37,284 nt of DNA, taken from assembly GCA_015655015.1 (NCBI GenBank), contig JAATFV010000055.1:1-37284 (forward strand), read 5' to 3'. The position numbers were made by a program, and so were the translations under genes. Position 1 is the first letter of the stretch; each line of letters starts with the position of its first letter. This stretch comes from Chitinophagales bacterium (GTDB lineage: Bacteria; Bacteroidota; Bacteroidia; Chitinophagales; Chitinophagaceae). Shown piece by piece: positions 25,208-33,516 of the stretch. Under the pieces are notes generated by a model. That model did not search any database. It was not told where the DNA came from and was given only the letters and a program-made list of their open reading frames with translations.

Positions 25208-25278
25208 CCTCCGCCAGCCGGTGGAGGATATATCTTTGAACGAAGGCCCCTTATGCTGTCCAGGCGGAGGGGCTTTTT
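25208..25278. promoter_or_regulatory. Structured leader upstream of susC with competing hairpins
   Basis: The fecR-susC gap holds CCTCCGCC (25208-25215) and its exact reverse complement GGCGGAGG (25263-25270). The second element overlaps one arm of another hairpin, GCCCCT (25246-25251) with AGGGGC (25268-25273), which is followed by TTTTT on the plus strand. The first element can also pair locally with CCGGTGGAGG nearby. These pairings exclude each other, as in an attenuator. The T run is on the plus strand while the flanking genes are on the minus strand, so the direction of any termination is unclear. Confidence 0.35.
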
Positions 25279-25372
25279 GCCTGCCATACCCTTTGGAAGG
25301 GAGGGGCATGCAGAATAAGATCATGGGGGAATTGATCTGGTCATAGCAGTTATATTTTGATAGTTACAAAAA

Positions 25373-26470
25373 TCAATCGCAGCCTGGTCCGTCAAGGGTC
25401 ACTTTCCTGTCATCACGGTCATCACGGGTATAATGAGTATTACTGATCGTACATAACACTTCCAATACTTTTGAGAGCGGTTCCGTCCCTTTAAAATAGG
25501 CCTTTATCATACATTTCCGCAGCTTTGGATTTTTGAAATTTACCGATACGCCATACCGGCGGCTCAGCACATCCGCGACTGCCTCGAAGGAGCTGCCTTC
25601 AAATATCATGTCTTCATGAGTCCAATCGGTGACGACAGATTCCGCATCGACCTTTTGCTCTTCCACCTTGTCTGCAGGGATCGTATAGATGACCTGCTGA
25701 TCGGGTGTCAGCACTGCCAATAACCGGGCGCCATTTTCCACTTTCACTTTTCCCTGCGTTACCGATACGACCACTTTCATCGCTCCCGGATAAGCCTTGA
25801 TATTGAAAGCCGTTCCCAGCACAGTCGTTTTTACGCCGCCCGTATGTATTATAAAAGGCCTCGCGGTTTCGTGCACGATATCAAAATATGCTTCCCCGGT
25901 CAGGGTTACTTCCCTGGCGCTGTCGGAGAAGTTGGATGGATATTCCAGGTGGCTGTTGGCGTGCAGAATGACCGTACTCCCATCCGGCAGACGACGCTGC
26001 TGAATATAGGCCACCGGGTCGCCGGTCACATCCGGATTGGTTGGCGACTGCACAACCTGGCCATCCCGCATATGCCTGCCCCCATACCGGTACAGGCCCG
26101 CAATGCTCAACAGGATGATCGCTGCCGCAGCGACACGCGGCCAGGTGAAGAGCTTTGCCTGACGTGGCAGACTGTGGATGGGTATAACATGGACAGCTCC
26201 GGGTACAGGGTCTGTGAAACCAGGTGCAAGCGGGCCTGCGGCTCCGGCCGGCCGGCTGCGTAAGGCCGCCTGCAGCAATTCCAGGCTCTTTTCGTCACCG
26301 ATCCTTTTACGGTCTGAATGAAAAGTGTCCCAGGACTCTTCCATCAGCCGTTGGATCTCCTGTTCATTTTCCGGACTTGCCAATAATTCAATGAAAGTAT
26401 TTTTCTCCTCTTCCGTCGCCGTTCTGTCAAAATAGCGATAGAACAGGTAACTGAGTTTTGTAGCTGACAT
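25373..26470 (-). CDS. FecR family anti-sigma factor
   Basis: A 365-residue single-pass inner-membrane protein. The cytoplasmic N-terminus (1-109) begins LSYLFYRYFDRTATEEEKNTF, the usual sigma-binding start in Bacteroidota. The membrane segment is about 111-127 (PRVAAAAIILLSIAGLY). The periplasmic FecR domain (about 150-255) includes RRLPDGSTVILHANSHLEYP and GEAYFDIVHETARPFIIHTG. The C-terminal DUF4974-type domain (about 285-355) includes FEGSSFEAVADVLSRRYGV and would contact the STN domain of the SusC receptor. It lies between the sigma gene (about 139-base gap) and susC (about 195 bases), giving the complete sigma/anti-sigma/receptor relay in order. Confidence 0.95.
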   Translation of the reverse strand: MSATKLSYLFYRYFDRTATEEEKNTFIELLASPENEQEIQRLMEESWDTFHSDRKRIGDEKSLELLQAALRSRPAGAAGPLAPGFTDPVPGAVHVIPIHSLPRQAKLFTWPRVAAAAIILLSIAGLYRYGGRHMRDGQVVQSPTNPDVTGDPVAYIQQRRLPDGSTVILHANSHLEYPSNFSDSAREVTLTGEAYFDIVHETARPFIIHTGGVKTTVLGTAFNIKAYPGAMKVVVSVTQGKVKVENGARLLAVLTPDQQVIYTIPADKVEEQKVDAESVVTDWTHEDMIFEGSSFEAVADVLSRRYGVSVNFKNPKLRKCMIKAYFKGTEPLSKVLEVLCTISNTHYTRDDRDDRKVTLDGPGCD

Positions 26471-26609
26471 ACAAAAAGTTTAATAATTGGATACTGACAT
26501 AAGATAAGAATGGCCGGCAACAGTTGGTAAGGTCTATTTATAGTGGTAAGCTCTATTTATAAAAGACACCGGAGTTATGGGGAAGGGTCAATCGCGGGGA
26601 AAGTTTTTT

Positions 26610-27212
26610 TCAGGCACCTGCTAAAAAAGTGAGGACAACCAGCAGGGCTTTCTCTGCATGCGCCCGGACATAGGAGCTGATAGCGCGCAGGGCAAGGCTG
26701 ATATGCCTTTTTACCGTCTCCCGCGAGAGCTGCAGCTGGCTGGCGATCTCTTCATGCCGGAGCCCTTTCTGGCGGCTCAGCAAATACGCTTTTTGCTGTT
26801 GGGGCGGAAGCTGTTCCACTGCATCTTCGATCAGCTTGTAATACAGCTGACGGTCTCCCTCCTCCATGTCGGCGGAATTTTCCATTTCCCGGTGATACTG
26901 CAAGGCCCATTGGTTCTTTTGTATGACCTCCCTGGCAAGGCTGCGCAAGCTGTTAAAAGTATGATTGCGTGATATCGTAAAAAGATAAGACCTGAAATTG
27001 GTCACCGTGAGCAGGCGTTCCCGGTGTACCCATATTTTTGTAAAGCTGTCCTGAACGATCTCTTCCATGAGCGGCTGCGACCTGGTAAGATAAAAAATAT
27101 AATCGGCCAACTCCTGGTGATACGTATGAAATAATTGCCCGAAGGCATTTTCATCTCCTCCGGCCACCTGCGCCAGCAGCTCTTTTTCGATATATGAGGT
27201 TTTCAACGGCAC
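26610..27212 (-). CDS. ECF RNA polymerase sigma factor (Bacteroidota FecI-like)
   Basis: A 200-residue sigma-70 of the extracytoplasmic-function type. Region 2 (about 20-95) contains GQLFHTYHQELADYIFYL and EEIVQDSFTKIWVHRERL. Region 4 (about 130-180) contains LPPQQQKAYLLSRQKGLRHE and the helix-turn-helix EIASQLQLSRETVKRHI. The C-terminal tail is hydrophobic (KALLVVLTFLAGA), as in many members of this Bacteroidota expansion. The start is GTG at 27212 or TTG at 27206; no ATG is available before the conserved region. It should direct transcription of the susC-led operon downstream once released by FecR, and is divergent from the T9SS protein gene. Confidence 0.94.
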   Translation of the reverse strand: MPLKTSYIEKELLAQVAGGDENAFGQLFHTYHQELADYIFYLTRSQPLMEEIVQDSFTKIWVHRERLLTVTNFRSYLFTISRNHTFNSLRSLAREVIQKNQWALQYHREMENSADMEEGDRQLYYKLIEDAVEQLPPQQQKAYLLSRQKGLRHEEIASQLQLSRETVKRHISLALRAISSYVRAHAEKALLVVLTFLAGA

Positions 27213-27423
27213 AGGGTTCTCTGCTAGTTTAAGCCTTGGACGATGGTTTGAGCCCTAAATTTAGTAAAAAGCTGCCAAACGGTAAGAGCCTGCTCCCATA
27301 AATACCCCATTTCATTTTATCAAAGCGTATAGCTTTCCATATAAAAACATTTCTTTCGCCATTCTAAAAAACATAAAGGAATACACTTACTCGTATATTA
27401 TAAAAAATATAAATATATTCAGT
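27213..27423. promoter_or_regulatory. Divergent intergenic region between sigma factor and T9SS protein genes
   Basis: This 211-base gap must hold the promoters of both divergent genes. The half next to the T9SS gene (about 27360-27420) is very AT-rich, with TATATTATAAAAAATATA. I found no confident TTTG / TAnnTTTG pair, so a sigma factor other than the housekeeping one may act here. Confidence 0.3.
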
Positions 27424-28842
27424 ATGAAAAAACTACTTGTCGCCCTTATTATCTTCTTATCCGGAGATATTCAGGCTTATTCTCAATGTAATACCGCGTT
27501 AATTATTTCCCAGGGCCGCCCGGCCATTGCTTCGTCCGTGGAAAGTGCTGCCTATGAACCGGATAATGCCTTCGATGGGGACCGGACTACCCGCTGGAGC
27601 AGTGAATTCAGCGATCCGCAGTATCTTTATGTAGACCTGGGATCGGTAACCAATCTATGCCAGGTAAATCTTATCTGGGAGAATGCTTATGGGAAAGACT
27701 TTACCATCGATATTTCCAATGATGCAGACACCTGGACGAATGCAGCCACGATTACCGGTAATACCTCCCTCACGAATAATATTCCGATCACCGGCAGCGG
27801 CCGTTATGTAAGAATGTACGGCACCGCAAGGGGAACGCCCACCGGCTATTCACTATACGGGATGCACGTATACGGAACGGCTCCATCTCCCTCCTGCGGC
27901 GGGACCGATCTTGCCCTGGGTGGAACCGCTGTGTCTTCCTCCGATGAGAGCATAGCATATCCCGCCCGTGAGGCTTTTGACGGCGATCTGGGCACCCGGT
28001 GGGCCAGTCAGCACAGTGACCCTCAGTCGATTTATGTCGATCTGGGCGATACGTACGATCTATGTAATGTGACCCTGGCCTGGGAAACAGCCTATGCGAC
28101 CGACTTTCATATCGATGCCTCGCCGGATGCCCTTGACTGGGCCACTTTAGTCACCGTTACCGGCAATACGTCAACCACCAACACGATCCCCGTAAGCGGC
28201 CTGGCAAGATATGTCCGCATGACCGGAACGGCCCGGGCTACCGGGTATGGGTATTCTCTGCTCGAATTCACCGTAAATGGCTACATCGCCTCCGTCCTCC
28301 CCATAACTTTGCATGCATTCACCGCATCTCTTCAACCGGGAAAGACGGTATTGCTGCAATGGACGACGGACCTGGAAACAAATAACGACCATTTTGACAT
28401 CCAGAGGAGCATGGATGGCAATCATTTTTCAACCATCGGCACCGTAAAAGGTAAAGGAAATTCCTCCACGCAGACCAGGTATACCCGGGTCGATACTTTC
28501 CCGGTTCCCGGAGTCAATGAATACCGGCTGAGACAGGTGGACCTGGATGGAAAATATGCTTATTCACCCATAATACAGGTGACCATCGATGCAAGTGCAC
28601 AAACGACTATTTCAGCCTACCCGAATCCCGTAATCAACTACCTGACAATAAGCAGCCCTGCCGGAGAGCAGATCGTTTCCGTTACCATTTATAATGCCAC
28701 CGGGACATCACTGATGAAATATACAGGCGCTTCGGATAAGGTCACCTTATCGATGAAAAGCATGCCGTCCGGTGTGTATACGCTGCGGGTCAATACCAAA
28801 CATGGCACTCAAACGGTGAAGGTTTTGAAGCATTCGCATTAA
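27424..28842 (+). CDS. Secreted protein with two F5/8 type C-like domains and T9SS sorting domain
   Basis: A 472-residue protein with a signal peptide (1-20). It has two homologous discoidin-like domains, about 22-151 and 157-287. Each has the pattern AFDGDxxTRW, then a YVDLG strand, a single cysteine (NLCQV or DLCNV), and RYVRM..GTAR near its end, which indicates an internal duplication. F5/8C domains (related to CBM32) often bind terminal sugars such as galactose or fucose. A fibronectin-III-like segment follows (about 292-390, TVLLQWTTDLETNNDHFDIQ). The C-terminal T9SS type A signal (about 395-472) begins ISAYPNPVINYLTI and ends GVYTLRVNTKHGTQTVKVL. No catalytic domain is visible, so it may be a surface glycan-binding protein. 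It is divergent from the sigma factor gene of the fucosidase locus. Confidence 0.9.
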   Translation: MKKLLVALIIFLSGDIQAYSQCNTALIISQGRPAIASSVESAAYEPDNAFDGDRTTRWSSEFSDPQYLYVDLGSVTNLCQVNLIWENAYGKDFTIDISNDADTWTNAATITGNTSLTNNIPITGSGRYVRMYGTARGTPTGYSLYGMHVYGTAPSPSCGGTDLALGGTAVSSSDESIAYPAREAFDGDLGTRWASQHSDPQSIYVDLGDTYDLCNVTLAWETAYATDFHIDASPDALDWATLVTVTGNTSTTNTIPVSGLARYVRMTGTARATGYGYSLLEFTVNGYIASVLPITLHAFTASLQPGKTVLLQWTTDLETNNDHFDIQRSMDGNHFSTIGTVKGKGNSSTQTRYTRVDTFPVPGVNEYRLRQVDLDGKYAYSPIIQVTIDASAQTTISAYPNPVINYLTISSPAGEQIVSVTIYNATGTSLMKYTGASDKVTLSMKSMPSGVYTLRVNTKHGTQTVKVLKHSH

Positions 28843-28849
28843 AAATAAT

Positions 28850-28873
28850 ACCCGGCGAAGATGTTCGCCGGGT
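28850..28873 (+). terminator. Hairpin terminator after the T9SS protein gene
   Basis: ACCCGGCGAA (28850-28859) and TTCGCCGGGT (28864-28873) are exact reverse complements around a GATG loop, eight bases past the stop codon. The T tract after it is weak (TATAGC). The A-rich stretch before it gives T residues on the minus strand, so it may also work in that direction, past the truncated susD. Confidence 0.7.
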
Positions 28874-29014
28874 TATAGCTTACTTATTCAATCAGGAAAA
28901 CCTACCGATCGAGGTGAGACAGAAGTCATCCATAATCAATGCGCCGGGTAACAGGTGTTTAGTTTTCTTCATATGACAAGTTTAAATGGTTTAATGGTAT
29001 TCTTTCCGGCTTCG

Positions 29015-30382
29015 TTAGTTCCATCCGTTCTTTACGCCGTTGGCGACATTGGGATTGTAATTTTTTTCCGAGTCAGGTATGGGGAACAGCACATGTTTTG
29101 GCTGGAACGGCTGCTGACCGTCCCCGGGCTCTGCTGCTTTTTCCCCATTGATGGTCTGCATGGCGATGCCCCAGCGGATCAGGTCGAAATAACGGCATTG
29201 TTCGCCGCAAAGTTCCAGCTGCCTTTCCCGCATCAACAATAACATGGCGCCGGCCTGATCTCCCAGCGTCGTATACGCTACCGCCTGCGACCTGGCGCGC
29301 ACGCTATTGATAAGGGTCAGCGGCTCATTGCCGGTAACTCCCTGCTGTATATAGGCTTCCGCCAGCATCAGCATGACATCGGCAAAACGGATCACCTGTC
29401 CGTTGATGGGGCTCTTGGGATCATTGTATTTCTCCACGAGGTTGTAATACTCGTATTTCTTCCACCGGTAATCGCCTTGCGGATCGGCAGCGTCGAATGG
29501 ATACACTTCGGGGCCGGAAGTAGTGCACTGCTGACAATACATCGTTTCGCCGCCGGTAGCCGCCGTGCCATAAAAAGTGGACTTAGCCCTCGGGTCCGTA
29601 TAGGGTGTCCCCCCTTCCGGGTTAGGATACGTAAAGGCATTCACCGCAGCCTGGCTGATGTATACATTCTTCCAGTCATTCCATCCATATTCCATTGCCC
29701 GGGCGGTATGAGTTTGTTTGCCCACCTGTTCCGCGCCATTGCCGAACATGTAATAAGGAGAGCCCACGCTATAATCCGTCCATTGCTGATCCATGATCTG
29801 GAAAATATTCTCCACACTGTTCTGGTTGGTGGTGCTGAACAGGTTATCATAGGACGGATCGAGCTTGTAGGTATAAGGGGCGGCCATTAATTTCGATAGC
29901 TCTGCCTGCGCCTCCGGCCATTTTTTCTCATAGAGATATGCCTTGCCTAATAAGGCGATGACTGCGCCTTTGGTGGCCCTTCCCAGATCGGTGGCGGTAT
30001 AGGTCACGGGAAGCTCTGCTGTGGCTTCAGCATCCTGCAGGTCCTGCTCTACCTGCTGCCACACGTCCGCGGCCGGGCTGCGGGGAAGATAGTTATTGTT
30101 CAGGGTCGTCTGATAATCGACATACAAGGGAACATCACCCCATAAATTCACCAGGTGGAAATAGGCGTAAGCCCGTAGAAATTTCACCTCTGCCACATAC
30201 TGGTTCAGCCTGGCCTTGTCGGCAGCAACGGCAGGGGTCCACGCCTTAGCCCGGTCGAGCACTAAATTCGCCCGGACGATCATGCGATACAGAGAGCCCC
30301 ATAAAAAGATCAGGTCCATGGTAACGGTTACGATCATACTTTTTTTATTGTAGCGTAATTCCTTACCCGGTGTCAGGATCAC
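29015..30382 (-). pseudogene. RagB/SusD family lipoprotein remnant, N-terminus missing
   Basis: The 455-residue frame matches SusD from the first helical repeats onward: LWGSLYRMIVRANLVLDRAK, VAEVKFLRAYAYFHLVNLWG, VIRFADVMLMLAEAYIQQGV and the C-terminal ERQLELCGEQCRYFDLIRWG all fit the SusD_3 plus SusD layout. The lipoprotein signal and roughly the first 80 residues are absent. The only start is a GTG at 30382, and the frame is closed by a stop a few codons upstream. The bases before it do not encode a lipobox in any obvious frame. There is no SusC partner on either side. The first 26 residues also fit the family poorly, so a frameshift there is possible. I read it as the decayed end of a lost susCD pair; a protein made from it could not be lipid-anchored. 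Confidence 0.72.
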
Positions 30383-30635
30383 ATCCCCGATCGTTTCATC
30401 TTACAAGCGTTCATTACAGAATGCTAAAGATATATCCTCTTATTCGAAGTCCAAATCCATCCTGCTCCGTCCTGCTTCCTTTTGCGTTACAGGTTTCCTG
30501 TTTTTCAACCATACTGATAGCCTTTATTCCGGACGCTTTCCGGGATTAGCTCTTTTTGGGCAGGGAAAAGACAGCATTTGTGAAAACCATTCATCTATAA
30601 TTTCAATACCTTAGAGACTCTAAAGCCTTTATTTC
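30383..30635. other. Intergenic gap upstream of the SRPBCC gene and truncated susD
   Basis: This is the longest stretch without a gene. On the minus strand it is where the missing SusD N-terminus should lie, but I see no signal peptide or lipobox coding there. On the plus strand a weak candidate promoter for the SRPBCC gene is TTTG at 30577-30580, then TAATTTCA from about 30598; the 17-base spacing is short for Bacteroidota. Nothing else was recognised. Confidence 0.35.
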
Positions 30636-31160
30636 ATGATCGCACTTTATATTATCGGAGGACTAATCGCTCTGATTCTAATCGTTGCCGCAGCTGTGGG
30701 CACAGGTTGGAGCTACGAAAAATCCATAACCATTCAATCCCCTCTTGACAAAGTCTGGAAGAACGTCAATACCCTTGGAGCCCTCAATAGATGGAACCCC
30801 TGGGTAGCCAGAGATCCCCAGATCCTCCTGAAATATTCGGGAGTGGATGGCACGCCCGGTGCATCCTTTTCCTGGGATAGTGAGCTTAAAAATGTAGGCG
30901 CCGGCAGTCAAACTATCATCAATGTTGTACCACAGAGCTTACTGGCATCCCGGATAAGCTTTTTCAGGTCCGTCAAGGGCACCGGTGATGCCTATATCAA
31001 GATCAAAGAGGAAGGCGGATCCGCCACGGCAACCTGGGGGATCGTAGGTTCTACCCTCTATCCTATGAATATCATAAAGATCTTCGGCGTCATTGAAAAG
31101 AATATGAATAAAGATTTTGGAGAAGGACTGAACAAATTAAAAGAACTCTGCGAAAATTGA
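30636..31160 (+). CDS. SRPBCC (START-like) family protein with N-terminal membrane anchor
   Basis: A 174-residue protein. Residues 1-24 form a hydrophobic helix (ALYIIGGLIALILIVAAAVG) that likely anchors it in the membrane. The rest fits the polyketide-cyclase/SRPBCC fold, with SITIQSPLDKVWKNVNTLGA followed by NRWNPWV, a WDSELKNVGAGSQTI strand region and a long C-terminal helix (IEKNMNKDFGEGLNKLKELC). Such proteins bind hydrophobic ligands; which one is unknown here. The next gene begins four bases after its stop codon in the same reading frame, so the two are probably translated together. Confidence 0.85.
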   Translation: MIALYIIGGLIALILIVAAAVGTGWSYEKSITIQSPLDKVWKNVNTLGALNRWNPWVARDPQILLKYSGVDGTPGASFSWDSELKNVGAGSQTIINVVPQSLLASRISFFRSVKGTGDAYIKIKEEGGSATATWGIVGSTLYPMNIIKIFGVIEKNMNKDFGEGLNKLKELCEN

Positions 31161-31163
31161 GCA

Positions 31164-31706
31164 TTGATACCGGTCCGATTATTCCATATCAGCGAAACAC
31201 CCGGTATTACGACATTCATTCCAAGACCGTCGCCTGCTGACAGTATTCGGATAAAGGAGGATGTCGTCTGGGCTATTACGGATACTCTTTTGCATAATTA
31301 CCTGTTGCCAAGAGATTGTCCAAGGGTGACCTTTTATGCTAAGCCGGACAGCCTCCCATCAGATATTGAGAAATATATTGGTCAAACGATCACCAGGTTC
31401 GTAGTCACAGTAGAAGATAAGTGGTATCAGCCGATACAGGAGACTACCCTTTATTGTTACGAATTTCCTCCGGACAACTTCCAGGTCATAGACGAGGGAG
31501 CAGGGTATTATATTTCTTATAAGACCGTAAGTCCTATTTCTGTAACCCCCATTCTTAATCCGCTGGCCGAACTGTTAAAAAGAAAAGTGGAAGTCCGGTT
31601 TATGCCCACGCTGTGGCGTTTGGCGGAAGAAATAAAAAAATCCAGCCTGCAATATTCATTGATAAGAATGCGTAACGCGATCCCGTTAACTCGTGCTGAT
31701 AAATAA
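31164..31706 (+). CDS. DUF6886-like protein
   Basis: A 180-residue protein without a signal peptide. It resembles a conserved family of unknown function (DUF6886): it opens with VRLFHISETPGITTFIPRP, then VVWAITDTLLHNYLLPRDCP and RVTFYAKPDS. The RLFHISE and LPRDCPRVTFYA stretches are the most recognisable parts. The start is a TTG at 31164, since the upstream TGA (31158-31160), the stop of the SRPBCC gene, lies in the same frame and there is no ATG before the conserved sequence. Its position immediately after the SRPBCC gene suggests one operon. No reaction can be assigned; the family name is from memory of its sequence pattern. Confidence 0.75.
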   Translation: MIPVRLFHISETPGITTFIPRPSPADSIRIKEDVVWAITDTLLHNYLLPRDCPRVTFYAKPDSLPSDIEKYIGQTITRFVVTVEDKWYQPIQETTLYCYEFPPDNFQVIDEGAGYYISYKTVSPISVTPILNPLAELLKRKVEVRFMPTLWRLAEEIKKSSLQYSLIRMRNAIPLTRADK

Positions 31707-31793
31707 TTCTTACCCGTAAATATCCTTGTTTTTTCCTATTTTCCCTCTTTATTTTAGTCAGTCTTTATTCACCAGACCTCAAAAATAGTCAGC

Positions 31794-33506
31794 ATGCCCG
31801 GAGATTCACTGTCATTAAACACCAGGTCCGTATCACAGAATACATATGATGCCATCGTCGTAGGATCGGGGATCAGCGGCGGATGGGCCGCCAAGGAATT
31901 ATGCGAAAAGGGGCTAAAGACCCTCGTGTTGGAAAGAGGACGTAATGTAGTGCATGTAAAAGATTATGGGGATACGACAAAAGACCCCTGGGAATTGCCC
32001 CACCGCAATGGTCATGACAATAAAGACAGGGAGAACAGCCCTATACAAAGCAAGTGTTATGCCTACGACGAGGTATCGGCGCATTTTTTCGTCAACGATA
32101 AAGAGAATCCATATACCCAGGTCAAGCCTTTTGACTGGATACGCGGCTATCATGTTGGAGGCCGCTCCCTGATGTGGGGGCGCCAGTGCTACCGCTGGAG
32201 CGATATTGATTTCGGCGCCAATGGCAAGGATGGGCACGGTGTGGACTGGCCGATCCGTTATGCGGACATCGAGCCCTGGTATGATTATGTAGAACCTTTT
32301 GTCGGCATCAACGGATCGGCGGAAGGCCTGCCTCAATTGCCTGACAGCAAGTTCCTTCCCGCGATGGAGATGAACTGTGTAGAGAAGCATGTGGCGGAAC
32401 GTATCAATAAAGGATTTCCGGATGGCCGGAGAATGATCATGGGACGCAGCGCCAACCATACCCACCAGGTGGGGGACCGGGGTCCCTGCCAGTACCGTAA
32501 CAAATGCCACCAGGGCTGTCCTTTCGGAGGGTATTTCAGCAGTAATTCGGCGACCCTGCCTGCGGCGATGAAGACCGGCAATATGACCCTTCGCCCCTAT
32601 TCCATTGTGCTGGAGCTGATCTATGATAAGGATAAGAAAAGAGCCAGAGGAGTTCGGATCCTGGATTCGGAGACCATGAAAACCGAAGAGTATTATGCAA
32701 AGATTATCTTCCTCAATGCCTCTACCCTGGGCACCGCTGCGATCCTGTTGAATTCGGTATCCGAAACCTTCCCGCAGGGATTTGGCAATAGCAGCGGGCA
32801 GGTGGGACATAACCTCATGGACCATCACTATGGGGTGGGCGCCAATGGCGATTTCGACGGGTTCCAGGACAAGTATTTTTATGGCAGAAGGCCCAATGGG
32901 ATCTATATACCCCGGTTTCGCAATATCAGCGAACAAACCAAACGTACTGATTATCTCCGTGGGTTCGGCTACCAGGGCGGCGCAGGACGCGGCAAACAGG
33001 ATTGGGCCGACGGAGTGGGCATAGAGCTAAAAGAACAGCTGACCGAACCGGGTGGCTGGAGCATGGGGATCGGGTCCTGGGGAGAATGTCTTCCTTACTA
33101 TGAGAATAAGATCACGCTCAACAAAGATAAAAAGGATAAATGGGGACTTCCCACCCTGGATATCGATTGCGAATTCAAAGAGAATGAACAGGCGATGAGG
33201 AAGGACATGATGAACAGTGCGGCGGAGATGCTGGAAAAAGGAGGACTTAAAAATATCACCACTTACGACAGTGCGCCGGCGCCGGGTTTCTGCATCCATG
33301 AGATGGGTACGGCCCGGATGGGAAAAGATCCGAAGACCTCTGTGCTCAATAAGTGGAACCAGGTGCATGAATCGAAAAATGTTTTTATTACCGATGGGTC
33401 ATGCATGGCTTCGTCGGCATGTCAGAATCCTTCCCTGACCTATATGGCGCTTACAGCGCGGGCGGCGGATTTTGCAGTGAAGGAATTGAAGAAAGGAGAT
33501 TTGTAA
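31794..33506 (+). CDS. GMC family FAD-dependent oxidoreductase
   Basis: A 570-residue flavoprotein of the glucose-methanol-choline group, which oxidises alcohol or sugar hydroxyls. The N-terminal Rossmann motif YDAIVVGSGISGGWAAKELC (about 18-37) with VLERGR binds FAD. YHVGGRSLMWGRQCYRWSD is the usual second flavin-contact region. A cysteine-rich stretch CQYRNKCHQGCPFGGY lies in the middle. At the C-terminus, CIHEMGTARMG (H502) and SSACQNPSLTYMALTARAAD (N about 545) hold the His/Asn pair. Homologues in Bacteroidota are often exported or paired with a gluconate-2-dehydrogenase subunit-3 protein. Neither a signal peptide nor that partner is seen here; instead a small membrane protein gene follows after 10 bases. 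Confidence 0.92.
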   Translation: MPGDSLSLNTRSVSQNTYDAIVVGSGISGGWAAKELCEKGLKTLVLERGRNVVHVKDYGDTTKDPWELPHRNGHDNKDRENSPIQSKCYAYDEVSAHFFVNDKENPYTQVKPFDWIRGYHVGGRSLMWGRQCYRWSDIDFGANGKDGHGVDWPIRYADIEPWYDYVEPFVGINGSAEGLPQLPDSKFLPAMEMNCVEKHVAERINKGFPDGRRMIMGRSANHTHQVGDRGPCQYRNKCHQGCPFGGYFSSNSATLPAAMKTGNMTLRPYSIVLELIYDKDKKRARGVRILDSETMKTEEYYAKIIFLNASTLGTAAILLNSVSETFPQGFGNSSGQVGHNLMDHHYGVGANGDFDGFQDKYFYGRRPNGIYIPRFRNISEQTKRTDYLRGFGYQGGAGRGKQDWADGVGIELKEQLTEPGGWSMGIGSWGECLPYYENKITLNKDKKDKWGLPTLDIDCEFKENEQAMRKDMMNSAAEMLEKGGLKNITTYDSAPAPGFCIHEMGTARMGKDPKTSVLNKWNQVHESKNVFITDGSCMASSACQNPSLTYMALTARAADFAVKELKKGDL

Positions 33507-33516
33507 ATTTGATAAC

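Noticed and set aside
28955..29242. A 95-codon plus-strand open frame beside the truncated susD
   Set aside because: Most of it is antisense to the SusD C-terminus, and the hydrophobic start is chance.
31158..31166. A frameshift or split gene at the SRPBCC/DUF6886 junction
   Set aside because: The two parts belong to different families and each looks complete, so I treat them as two genes in one frame.
31914..32936. A 340-codon minus-strand open frame
   Set aside because: It is the shadow of the GMC oxidoreductase, whose FAD motif is unambiguous.
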